A stretch of 64,000 nt of DNA. Source: Bombus terrestris. Lineage: Eukaryota; Arthropoda; Insecta; Hymenoptera; Apidae. The position numbers and the translations under genes were made by a program. Shown here piece by piece: positions 23,801 through 35,565 of this stretch (position 1 is its first letter; every line of letters starts with the position of its first letter). Location of the stretch: the NCBI RefSeq assembly GCF_910591885.1, contig NW_025963551.1, positions 2,170,001 to 2,234,000 on the forward strand, given 5' to 3'. The notes below the pieces were generated by a model. The model was not told the DNA's origin and did no database searches. It saw only the letters and a program-made list of their open reading frames with translations.

Positions 23801-25869
23801 GTCCAACCTCACAACCGATCCGACACGTTCGCAAATTGGAAATTAGTCGCCTCCTTATCGGATAACGAACGCAAGAGGGATTGGTTTTAGGTTAGGCTAT
23901 AGTTATCGGGCGAGCACAGGGAGCGAGGGTCGCGTAAGGGTGTGTCACAAACCAACGGTTTGTCACATAGGGTCATTGAAATATTCGCACCAGCCCCAGG
24001 AGCCGGAAGTCTTTATCGAATTGCCTACAGACAAAAGTTTACAGTATATCAATATTTGTACATAAATAGTAATAATTTCACACAGTACAGTGCAACGTGA
24101 GGTCCGAAATCGCTGACAAATTGTGGTAATGACAGGAAATATATGCAAGGCAATATAAGGTATATGTATAGCTTGGAAATTGTAATCGTTGCTCGCTCGC
24201 TCCGCTCGCTCGTAAGAATCTAGTCCAACCTCCCAACCGATCCGACACGTTCGCAAATTAGAAATTAGTCCCCTCCTTATCGAATGGCGAACGTATGAGG
24301 TATTGGTTTTAGGTTAGGCTATAGTTTTCAAGCGAGCGCAGCGAGCGAGGGTCGCGTAAAGGTGTGTCACAAACCAACGGTTTGGCACTTAGGGACATTG
24401 AAATATTCGCACCAGCCCGAGGAGTCGGAAGCCTTTATCGCGTTGCCTACTGACAAAAGTTTACAGTTTATCAATAGTTTTACATAAATAGTAATATTTC
24501 CACATAGTACGGTGCAACGTAAGGTCCGAAATCGCTGACAAATTGAGGTAATAACAGGAAATATATGCAAGGCAATATAAGGTATATGTGTAGCTTGGAA
24601 ATTGTAATCATTGCTCGCTCGCTCCGCTCGCTCGTAAGAATCTAGTCCAACCTCACAACCGATCCGACACGTTCGCAAATTTGAAATTAGTCGCCTCCTT
24701 ATCGGATAACGAACACAAGAGGGATTGGTTTTAGGTTAGGCTATAGTTATCGGGCGAGCACAGGGAGCGAGGGACGCGTAAGGGTGTGTCACAAACCAAC
24801 GGTTTGTCACATAGGGTCATTGAAATATTCGCACCAGCCCCAGGAGCCGGAAGTCTTTATCGAATTGCGTTCTGACAAAAGTTTACAGTATATCAATATT
24901 TGTACATAAATAGTAATATTTTCACATAGTACAGTTGCAACGTGAGGTCCGAAATCGCTGACAAATTAAGGTAATAACAGGAAATACATGCACGGCACCA
25001 AAAGGTATATGTATAGCTTGGAAATTGTAATCGTTGCTCGCTCGCTCCGCTCGCTCGTAAGAATCTAGTCCAACCTCACAACCGATCCGACACGTTCGCA
25101 AATTGGAAATTAGTCGCCTCCTTATCGGATAACGAACGCAAGAGGGATTGGTTTTAGGTTAGGCTATAGTTATCGGGCGAGCACAGGGAGCGAGGGTCGC
25201 GTAAGGGTGTGTCACAAACCAACGGTTTGTCACATAGGCTCATTGAAATATTCGCACCAGCCCCAGGAGCCGGAAGTCTTTATCGAATTGCCTACAGACA
25301 AAAGTTTACAGTATATCAATATTTGTACATAAATAGTAATAATTTCACACAGTACAGTGCAACGTGAGGTCCGAAATCTCTGACAAATTGAGGTAATGAC
25401 AGGAAATATATGCAAGGCAATATAAGGTATATGTATAGCTTGGAAATTGTAATCGTTGCTCGCTCGCTCCGCTCGCTCGTAAGAATCTAGTCCAACCTCC
25501 CAACCGATCCGACACGTTCGCAAATTTGAAATTAGTCCCCTCCTTATCGAATGGCGAACGTATGAGGTATTGGTTTTAGGTTAGGCTATAGTTTTCAAGC
25601 GAGCGCAGCGAGCGAGGGTCGCGTAAAGGTGTGTCACAAACCAACGGTTTGGCACTTAGGGACAATGAAATATTCGCACCAGCCCGAGGAGTCGGAAGCC
25701 TTTATCGCGTTGCCTACTGACAAAAGTTTACAGTTTATCAATAGTTTTACATAAATAGTAATATTTCCACATAGTACAATGCAACGTGAGGTCCGGAATC
25801 GCTGACTAATTGAGGTAATAATAGGAAATATATGCAGGACAATATAAGATATATGTATAGCTTGGAAAT
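20867..25869. repeat. Shuffled HOR segment with a duplicated 3-mer
   Basis: About twelve monomers rearrange HOR material. 21.0-21.7 kb resembles 10.0-10.7 kb, and 22.3-23.0 kb resembles 11.3-12.0 kb, both about 10,986 bp apart (26 monomers). 23.65-24.68 kb and the following monomers repeat a 3-mer at 1,267 bp. The monomer at 25634-25945 is a hybrid: its left half has the GAAGCCTTTATCGCG block and its right half the GGAATCGCTGACTAATT block. Private changes include TAATTAGAAAT near 22374 and CTCGGCTCGC near 22931. Confidence 0.65.
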
Positions 25870-27137
25870 TGTAATCGTTGATCGCTCGCTCCCCTCGCTC
25901 GTAAGAATCTAGTGCAACCTCCCAACCGATTCGACACGTTCGCAAATTTGAAATTAGTCGCCTCCTTATCGGATAACGAACACAAGAGGGATTGGTTTTA
26001 GGTTAGGCTATAGTTATCGATCGAGCGCAGCGAGCGAGGGACGCATAAAGGTGTGTCACAAATCATCGGTTTGGCACATAGGGACATTGAAATATTCGCA
26101 CCTGCCCGAGGAGTAGGAAGTCTTTATCGAGTTGCCTACTGACAAAAGTTTACAGTTTATCAATAGTTTTACATAAATAGTAATATTTCCACATAGTACA
26201 GTTGCAACGTGAGGTCCGAAATCGCTGACACTTTAAGGTAATAACAGGAAAAATATGCACGGCACCATAAGGTATATGTATAGCTTGGAAATTGTTATCG
26301 TTGCTCGCTCGCTCCGCTCGCTCGTAAGAATCTAGTCCAACCTCACAACCGATCCGACACGTTCGCAAATTTGAAATTAGTCGCCTCCTTATCGGATAAC
26401 GAACGCAAGAGGGATTGGTTTTAGGTTAGGCTATAGTTATCGAGCGAGCGCAGCGAGCGAGGGACGCATAAAGGTGTGTCACGAACCAACGGTTTGTCAC
26501 ATAGGGACATTGAAATATTCGCACCAGCCCGAGGAGTCGGAAGTCTTTATCGCGTTGCCTACTGACAAAAGTTTATAGTTTATCAATAGTTTTACATAAA
26601 TAGTAATATTTTCACATAGTACAGTTGCAACGTGAGGTCCGAAATCGCTGACAAATTGAGGTAATAACAGGAAATATATGCAAGGCAATATAAGGTATAT
26701 GTATAGCTTGGAAATTGTAATCGTTGCTCGCTCGCTCCGCTCGCTCGTAAGAATCTAGTCCAACCTCACAACCGATCCGACACGTTCGCAAATTTGAAGT
26801 TAGTCCCCTCCTTATCGGATAACGAAAGCAAGAGGGATTGGTTTTAGGTTAGGCTATAGTTATCGGGCGAGCACAGGGAGCGAGGGACGCGTAAGGGTGT
26901 GTCACAAACCAACGGTTTGTCACATAGGGTCATTGAAATATTCGCACCAGCCCCAGGAGCCGGAAGTCTTTATCGAATTGCGTACTGACAAAAGTTTACA
27001 GTATATCAATATTTGTACATAAATAGTAATATTTTCACACAGTACAGTGCAACGTGAGGTCCGAAATCGCTGACAAATTGAGGTAATAACAGGAAATATA
27101 TGCAAGGCAATATAAGGTATATGTATAGCTTGGAAAT
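25870..27137. repeat. 1,268 bp tandem duplication, copy 1 (3 monomers)
   Basis: This is the left member of an adjacent pair at an offset of exactly 1,268 bp. The diagnostic shared variants are GACACTTTAAGG with GGAAAAATATGC (26228 and 27496), CCTCCCAACCGATTCG (25918 and 27186) and GTTTATAGTTTATC (26570 and 27838). The breakpoints are placed to within a few tens of bases. Confidence 0.8.
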
Positions 27138-28405
27138 TCTAATCGTTGGTCGCTCGCTCCCCTCGCTCGTAAGAATCTAGTCCAACCTCCCAACCGATTC
27201 GACACGTTCGCAAATTTGAAATTAGTCGCCTCCTTATCGGATAACGAACACAAGAGGGATTGGTTTTAGGTTAGGCTATAGTTATCGATCGAGCGCAGCG
27301 AGCGAGGGACGCATAAAGGTGTGTCACAAATCATCGGTTTGGCACATAGGGACATTGAAATATTCGCACCTGCCCGAGGAGTAGGAAGTCTTTATCGAGT
27401 TGCCTACTGACAAAAGTTTACAGTTTATCAATAGTTTTACATAAATAGTAATATTTCCACATAGTACAGTTGCAACGTGAGGTCCGAAATCGCTGACACT
27501 TTAAGGTAATAACAGGAAAAATATGCACGGCACCATAAGGTATATGTATAGCTTGGAAATTGTTATCGTTGCTCGCTCGCTCCGCTCGCTCGTAAGAATC
27601 TAGTCCAACCTCACAACCGATCCGACACGTTCGCAAATTTGAAATTAGTCGCCTCCTTATCGGATAACGAACGCAAGAGGGATTGGTTTTAGGTTAGGCT
27701 ATAGTTATCGAGCGAGCGCAGCGAGCGAGGGACGCATAAAGGTGTGTCATAAACCAACGGTTTGTCACATAGGGACATTGAAATATTCGCACCAGCCCGA
27801 GGAGTCGGAAGTCTTTATCGCGTTGCCTACTGACAAAAGTTTATAGTTTATCAATAGTTTTACATAAATAGTAATATTTTCACATAGTACAGTTGCAACG
27901 TGAGGTCCGAAATCGCTGACAAATTGAGGTAATAACAGGAAATATATGCAAGGCAATATAAGGTATATGTATAGCTTGGAAATTGTAATCGTTGCTCGCT
28001 CGCTCCGCTCGCTCGTAAGAATCTAGTCCAACCTCACAACCGATCCGACACGTTCGCAAATTTGAAGTTAGTCCCCTCCTTATCGGATAACGAAAGCAAG
28101 AGGGATTGGTTTTAGGTTAGGCTATAGTTATCGGGCGAGCACAGGGAGCGAGGGACGCGTAAGGGTGTGTCACAAACCAACGGTTTGTCACATAGGGTCA
28201 TTGAAATATTCGCACCAGCCCCAGGAGCCGGAAGTCTTTATCGAATTGCGTACTGACAAAAGTTTACAGTATATCAATATTTGTACATAAATAGTAATAT
28301 TTTCACACAGTACAGTGCAACGTGAGGTCCGAAATCGCTGACAAATTGAGGTAATAACAGGAAATATATGCAAGGCAATATAAGGTATATGTATAGCTTG
28401 GAAAT
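27138..28405. repeat. 1,268 bp tandem duplication, copy 2 (3 monomers)
   Basis: This is the right member of the pair with 25870-27137. It is nearly identical; one visible difference is CATAAACC near 27749 where copy 1 has CACGAACC. It ends near 28405, where the CCGCCCGCTCG tract of the next region begins. The low divergence suggests a recent event. Confidence 0.8.
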
Positions 28406-31345
28406 TGTAATCGTTGCTCGCTCGCTCCGCCCGCTCGTAAGAATCTAGCCCAACCTCACAACCGATCCGACACGTTCGCAAATTTCAAATTAGTCGCCTC
28501 CTTATCGGATAACGAACGCAAGAGGGATTGGTTTTAGGTTAGGCTATAGTTATCGGGCGAGCACAGGGAGCGAGGGACGCGTAAGGGTGTGTCACAAACC
28601 AACGGTTTGTCACATAGGGTCATTGAAATATTCGCACCAGCCCCAGGAGCCGGAAGTCTTTATCGAATTGCCTACAGACAAAAGTTTACAGTATATCAAT
28701 ATTTGTACATAAATAGTAATATTTTCACACAGTACAGTGCAACGTGAGGTCCGAAATCGCTGACAAATTGAGGTAATAACAGGAAATATATGCAAGGCAA
28801 TATAAGGTATATGTATAGCTTGGAAATTGTAATCGTTGCTCGCTCGCTCCGCTCGCTCGTAAGAATCTAGTCCAACCTCACAACCGATCCGACACGTTCG
28901 CAAATTTGAAGTTAGTCCCCTCCTTATCGGATAACGAAAGCAAGAAGGATTGGTTTTAGGTTAGGCTATAGTTATCGGGCGAGCACAGGGAGCGAGGGAC
29001 GCGTAAGGGTGTGTCACAAACCAACGGTTTGTCACATAGGGTCATTGAAATATTCGCACCAGCCCCAGGAGCCGGAAGTCTTTATCGAATTGCGTACTGA
29101 CAAAAGTTTACAGTATATCAATATTTGTACATAAATAGTAATATTTTCACACAGTACAATGCAACGTGAGGTCCGAAATCGCTGACAAATTGAGGTAATA
29201 ATAGGAAATATATGCAGGACAATATAAGGTATATGTATAGCTTGGAAATTGTAATCGTTGCTCGCTCGCTCCGCCCGCTCGTAATAATCTAGCCCAACCT
29301 CACAACCGATCCGACACGTTCGCAAATTTGAAATTTGTCCCCTCCTTATCGAATGGCGAACGTAAGAGATATTGGTTTTAGGTTAGGCTATAGTTATTGG
29401 GCGAGCACAGGGAGCGAGGGACGCGTAAGGGTGTGTCACAAACCAACGGTTTGTCACATAGGGTCATTGAAATATTCGCACCAGCCCCAGGAGCCGGAAG
29501 TCTTTATCGAATTGCCTACAGACAAAAGTTTACAGTATATCAATATTTGTACATAAATAGTAATATTTTCACACAGTACAGTGCAACGTGAGGTCCGAAA
29601 TCGCTGACAAATTGAGGTAATAACAGGAAATATATGCAAGGCAATATAAGGTATATGTATAGCTTGGAAATTGTAATCGTTGCTCGCTCGCTCCGCCCGC
29701 TCGTAAGAATCTAGCCCAACCTCACAACCGATCCGACACGTTCGCAAATTTGAAATTAGTCGCCTCCTTATCGGATAACGAACACAAGAGGGATTGGTTT
29801 TAGGTTAGGCTATAGTTATCGATCGGGCGCAGCGAGCGAGGGACGCATAAAGGTGTGTCACAAACCAACGGTTTGTCACATAGGGTCATTGAAATATTCG
29901 CACCAGCCCCAGGAGCCGGAAGTCTTTATCGAATTGCCTACAGACAATAGTTTACAGTATATCAATATTTGTACATAAATAGTAATATTTTCACACAGTA
30001 CAGTGCAACGTGAGGTCCGAAATCGCTGACAAATTGAGGTAATAACAGGAAATATATGCAAGGCAATATAAGGTATATGTATAGCTTGGAAATTGTAATC
30101 GTTGCTCGCTCGCTCCGCCCGCTCGTAAGAATCTAGCCCAACCTCACAACCGATCCGACACGTTCGCAAATTTGAAATTTGTCCCCTCCTTATCGAATGG
30201 CGAACGTAAGAGATATTGGTTTTAGGTTGGGCTATAGTTATTGGGCGAGCACAGGGAGCGAGGGACGCGTAAGGGTGTGTCACAAACCAACGGTTTGTCA
30301 CATAGGGTCATTGAAATATTCGCACCAGCCCCAGGAGCCGGAAGTCTTTATCGAATTGCCTACAGACAAAAGTTTACAGTATATCAATATTTGTACATAA
30401 ATAGTAATATTTTCACACAGTACAGTGCAACGTGAGGTCCGAAATCGCTGACAAATTGAGGTAATAACAGGAAATATATGCAAGGCAATATAAGGTATAT
30501 GTATAGCTTGGAAATTGTAATCGTTGCTCGCTCGCTCCGCCCGCTCGTAAGAATCTAGCCCAACCTCACAACCGATCCGACACGTTCGCAAATTTCAAAT
30601 TAGTCGCCTCCTTATCGGATAACGAACGCAAGAGGGATTGGTTTTAGGTTAGGCTATAGTTATCGGGCGAGCACAGGGAGCGAGGGACGCGTAAGGGTGT
30701 GTCACAAACCAACGGTTTGTCACATAGGGTCATTGAAATATTCGCACCAGCCCCAGGAGCCGGAAGTCTTTATCGAATTGCCTACAGACAAAAGTTTACA
30801 GTATATCAATATTTGTACATAAATAGTAATATTTTCACACAGTACAGTGCAACGTGAGGTCCGAAATCGCTGACAAATTGAGGTAATAACAGGAAATATA
30901 TGCAAGGCAATATAAGGTATATGTATAGCTTGGAAATTGTAATCGTTGCTCGCTCGCTCCGCTCGCTCGTAAGAATCTAGTCCAACCTCACAACCGATCC
31001 GACACGTTCGCAAATTTGAAGTTAGTCCCCTCCTTATCGGATAACGAAAGCAAGAGGGATTGGTTTTAAGTTAGGCTATAGTTATCGGGCGAGCACAGGG
31101 AGCGAGGGACGCGTAAGGGTGTGTCACAAACCAACGGTTTGTCACATAGGGTCATTGAAATATTCGCACCAGCCCCAGGAGCCGGAAGTCTTTATCGAAT
31201 TGCGTACTGACAAAAGTTTACAGTATATCAATATTTGTACATAAATAGTAATATTTTCACACAGTACAATGCAACGTGAGGTCCGAAATCGCTGACAAAT
31301 TGAGGTAATAATAGGAAATATATGCAGGACAATATAAGATATATG
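28406..31345. repeat. Homogenised 422 bp monomer tract
   Basis: From here to about 38 kb almost all monomers are 422 bp and of one subfamily: CCAGCCCCAGGAGCCGG, TATATCAATATTTG, CACACAGTACAGTGC and GCAAGGCAATATAAGG. The inserted-T and CGGCACCATAAGG blocks so common to the left and right are missing. Neighbours differ at only a few positions. ATG-type starts with a TATTGGGCGAGC tract occur at 29353 and 30197. A five-monomer register (about 2,110 bp) relates 28.1-29.2 kb to 30.2-31.3 kb. Confidence 0.75.
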
Positions 31346-34050
31346 TATAGCTTGGAAATTGTAATCGTTGATCGCTCGCTCCCCTCGCTCGTAAGAATCT
31401 AGTGCAACCTCACAACCGATCCGACACGTTCGCAAATTTGAAATTAGTCGCCTCCTTATCGGATAACGAACACAAGAGGGATTGGTTTTAGGTTAGGCTA
31501 TAGTTATCGATCGGGCGCAGCGAGCGAGGGACGCATAAAGGTGTGTCACAAACCAACGGTTTGTCACATAGGGTCATTGAAATATTCGCACCAGCCCCGG
31601 GAGCCGGAAGTCTTTATCGAATTGCCTAGAGACAATAGTTTACAGTATATCAATATATGTACATAAATAGTAATATTTTCACACAGTACAGTGCAACGTG
31701 AGGTCCGAAATCGCTGACAAATTGAGGTAATAACAGGAAATATATGCAAGGCAATATAAGGTATATGTATAGCTTGGAAATTGTAATCGTTGCTCGCTCG
31801 CTCCGCTCGCTCGTAAGAATCTATCCCAACCTCACAACCGATCCGACACGTTCGCAAATTTGAAATTAGTCGCCTCCTTATCGGATAACGAACACAAGAG
31901 GGATTGGTTTTAGGTTAGGCTATAGTTATCGATCGGGCGCAGCGAGCGAGGGACGCATAAAGGTGTGTCACAAACCAACGGTTTGTCACATAGGGTCATT
32001 GAAATATTCGCACCAGCCCCAGGAGCCGGAAGTCTTTATCGAATTGCCTACAGACAATAGTTTACAGTATATCAATATTTGTACATAAATAGTAATATTT
32101 TCACACAGTACAGTGCAACGTGAGGTCCGAAATCGCTGACAAATTGAGGTAATAACAGGAAATATATGCAAGGCAATATAAGGTATATGTATAGCTTGGA
32201 AATTGTAATCGTTGCTCGCTCGCTCCGCCCGCTCGTAAGAATCTAGCCCAACCTCACAACCGATCCGACACGTTCGCAAATTTGAAATTTGTCCCCTCCT
32301 TATCGAATGGCGAACGTAAGAGATATTGGTTTTAGGTTAGGCTATAGTTATTGGGCGAGCACAGGGAGCGAGGGACGCGTAAGGGTGTGTCACAAACCAA
32401 CGGTTTGTCACATAGGGTCATTGAAATATTCGCACCAGCCCCAGGAGCCGGAAGTCTTTATCGAATTGCCTACAGACAAAAGTTTACAGTATATCAATAT
32501 TTGTACATAAATAGTAATATTTTCACACAGTACAGTGCAACGTGAGGTCCGAAATCGCTGACAAATTGAGGTAATAACAGGAAATATATGCAAGGCAATA
32601 TAAGGTATATGTATAGCTTGGAAATTGTAATCGTTGCTCGCTCGCTCCGCCCGCTCGTAAGAATCTAGCCCAACCTCACAACCGATCCGACACGTTCGCA
32701 AATTTCAAATTAGTCGCCTCCTTATCGGATAACGAACGCAAGAGGGATTGGTTTTAGGTTAGGCTATAGTTATCGGGCGAGCACAGGGAGCGAGGGACGC
32801 GTAAGGGTGTGTCACAAACCAACGGTTTGTCACATAGGGTCATTGAAATATTCGCACCAGCCCCAGGAGCCGGAAGTCTTTATCGAATTGCCTACAGACA
32901 ATAGTTTACAGTGTATCAATATTTGTACATAAATAGTAATATTTTCACACAGTACAGTGCAACGTGAGGTCCGAAATCGCTGACAAATTGAGGTAATAAC
33001 AGGAAATATATGCAAGGCAATATAAGGTATATGTATAGCTTGGAAATTGTAATCGTTGCTCGCTCGCTCCGCTCGCTCGTAAGAATCTAGTGCAACCTCA
33101 CAACCGATCCGACACGTTCGCAAATTTGAAATTAGTCGCCTCCTGATCGGATAACGAACACAAGAGGGATTGGTTTTAGGTTAGGCTATAGTTATCGATC
33201 GAGCGCAGCGAGCGAGGGACGCGTAAGGGTGTGTCACAAACCAACGGTTTGTCACATAGGGTCATTGAAATATTCGCACCAGCCCCAGGAGCCGGAAGTC
33301 TTTATCGAATTGCCTACAGACAAAAGTTTACAGTATATCAATATTTGTACATAAATAGTAATATTTTCACACAGTACAGTGCAACGTGAGGTCCGAAATC
33401 GCTGACCAATTGAGGTAATAACAGGAAATATATGCAAGGCAATATAAGGTATATGTATAGCTTGGAAATTGTAATCGTTGCTCGCTCGCTCCGCTCGCTC
33501 GTAAGAATCTAGTCCAACCTCACAACCGATCCGACACGTTCGCAAATTTGAAATTAGTCCCCTCCTTATCGGATAACGAACGCAAGAGGGATTGGTTTTA
33601 GGTTAGGCTATAGTTATCGGGCGAGCACAGGGAGCGAGGGACGCGTAAGGGCGTGTCACAAACCAACGGTTTGTCACATAGGGTCATTGAAATATTCGCA
33701 CCAGCCCCAGGAGCCGGAAGTCTTTATCGAATTGCCTACAGACAAAAGTTTACAGTATATCAATATTTGTACATAAATAGTAATATTTTCACACAGTACA
33801 GTGCAACGTGAGGTCCGAAATCGCTGACCAATTGAGGTAATAACAGGAAATATATGCAAGGCAATATAAGGTATATGTATAGGTTGGAAATTGTAATCGT
33901 TGCTCGCTCGCTCCGCTCGCTCGTAAGAATCTAGTCCAACCTCACAACCGATCCGACACGTTCGCAAATTTGAAGTTAGTCCCCTCCTTATCGGATAACG
34001 AAAGCAAGAGGGATTGGTTTTAGGTTAGGCTATAGTTATCGGGCGAGCAC
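31346..34050. repeat. 10-mer duplication (4,220 bp), copy 1
   Basis: This aligns to about 35.57-38.27 kb at an offset of 4,220 bp. Shared markers are GCCTAGAGACAATAG with ATATATGTACATAAA (31626 and 35846), CTATCCCAACC (31822 and 36042), CAGTGTATCAATATTTG (32909 and 37129), CTGACCAATTGAGG (33405 and 37625) and TATAGGTTGGAAATTG (33878 and 38098). Confidence 0.75.
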
Positions 34051-34269
34051 AGGGAGCGAGGGTCGCGTAAGGGTGTGTCACAAACCAACGGTTTGTCACA
34101 TAGGGTCATTGAAATATTCGCACCAGCCCCAGGAGCCGGAAGTCTTTATCGAATTGCCTACAGACAAAAGTTTACAGTATATCAATATTTGTACATAAAT
34201 AGTAATATTTTCACACAGAACAGTGCAACGTGAGGTCCGAAATCGTTGACAAATTGAGGTAATAACAGG

Positions 34270-35510
34270 AAATATATGCACGGCACCATAAGGTATATGT
34301 ATAGCTTGGAAATTGTAATCGTTGCTCGCTCGCTCCGCTCGCTCGTAAGAATCTAGTCCAATCTCACAACCGATCCGTCACGTTCGCAAATTTGAAATTA
34401 GTCGCCTCCTGATCGGATAACGAACGCAACAGGGATTGGTGTTAGGTTAGGCTATAGTTATCGGGCGAGCACAGGGAGCGAGGGACGCGTAAGGGTGTGT
34501 CACAAACCAACGGTTTGTCACATAGGGTCATTGAAATATTCGCACCAGCCCCAGGAGCCGGAAGTCTTTATCGAATTGCCTACAGACAAAAGTTTACAGT
34601 ATATCAATATTTGTACATAAATAGTAATATTTTCACACAGTACAGTACAACGTGAGGTCCGAAATCGTTGACAAATTGAGGTAATAACAGGAAATATATG
34701 CAAGGCGATATAAGGTATATGTATAGCTTGGAAATTGTAATCGTTATTCGCTCGCTCCGCTCGCTCGTAAGAATCTAGTCCAACCTCACAACAGATCCGA
34801 CACGTTCGCAAATTTGAAATTAGTCCCCTCTTTATCGAATGGCGAACGTAAGAGATATTGGTTTTAGGTTAGGCTATAGTTTTCAAGCGAGCGCAGCGAG
34901 TGAGTGTCGCGTAAAGGTGTGTCACAAACCAACGGTTTGGCACTTAGGGACATTGAAATATTCGCACCAGCCCGAGGAGTCGGAAGTCTTTATCGCGTTG
35001 CCTACTGACAAAAGTTTACAGTTTATCAATAGTTTTACATAAATAGTAATATTTCCACATAGTACGGTGCAACGTAAGGTCCGAAATCGCTGACAAATTG
35101 AGGTAATAACAGGAAATATATGCAAGGCAATATAAGGTATATGTATAGCTTGGAAATTGTAATCGTTGCTCGCTCGCTCCGCTCGCTCGTAAGAATCTAG
35201 TCCAACCTCCCAACCGATCCGACACGTTCGCAAATTTGAAATTAGTCCCCTCCTTATCGAATGGCGAACGTAAGAGATATTGGTTTTAGGTTAGGCTATA
35301 GTTTTCAAGCGAGCGCAGCGAGCGAGGGTCGCGTAAAGGTGTATCACAAACCAACGGTTTGGGACTTAGGGACATTGAAATATTCGCACCAGCCCGAGGA
35401 GTCGGAAGTCTTTATCGCGTTGCCTACTGACAAAAGTTTAGAGTATATCAATATTTGTACATAAATAGTAATATTTTCACACAGTACAGTGCAACGTGAG
35501 GTCCGAAATC
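34270..35510. repeat. ATG-pair cassette block, first occurrence
   Basis: This aligns to about 39.76-41.00 kb at an offset of 5,487 bp (13 monomers). It contains ATCCGTCACG (34373), GCAACAGGGATTGGTGTTAGG (34426), CGTTATTCGCTCG (34742), ACAGATCCGAC (34791) and the first pair of ATG-type monomers at 34839 and 35261. The first of the pair has GCAGCGAGTGAGTG, and the second has GTATCACAAACC with TTTAGAGTATATC. This variant set marks the second HOR regime through the rest of the window. Confidence 0.8.
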
Positions 35511-35565
35511 GCTGACAAATTGAGGTAATAACAGGAAATATATGCAAGGCAATATAAGGTATATG

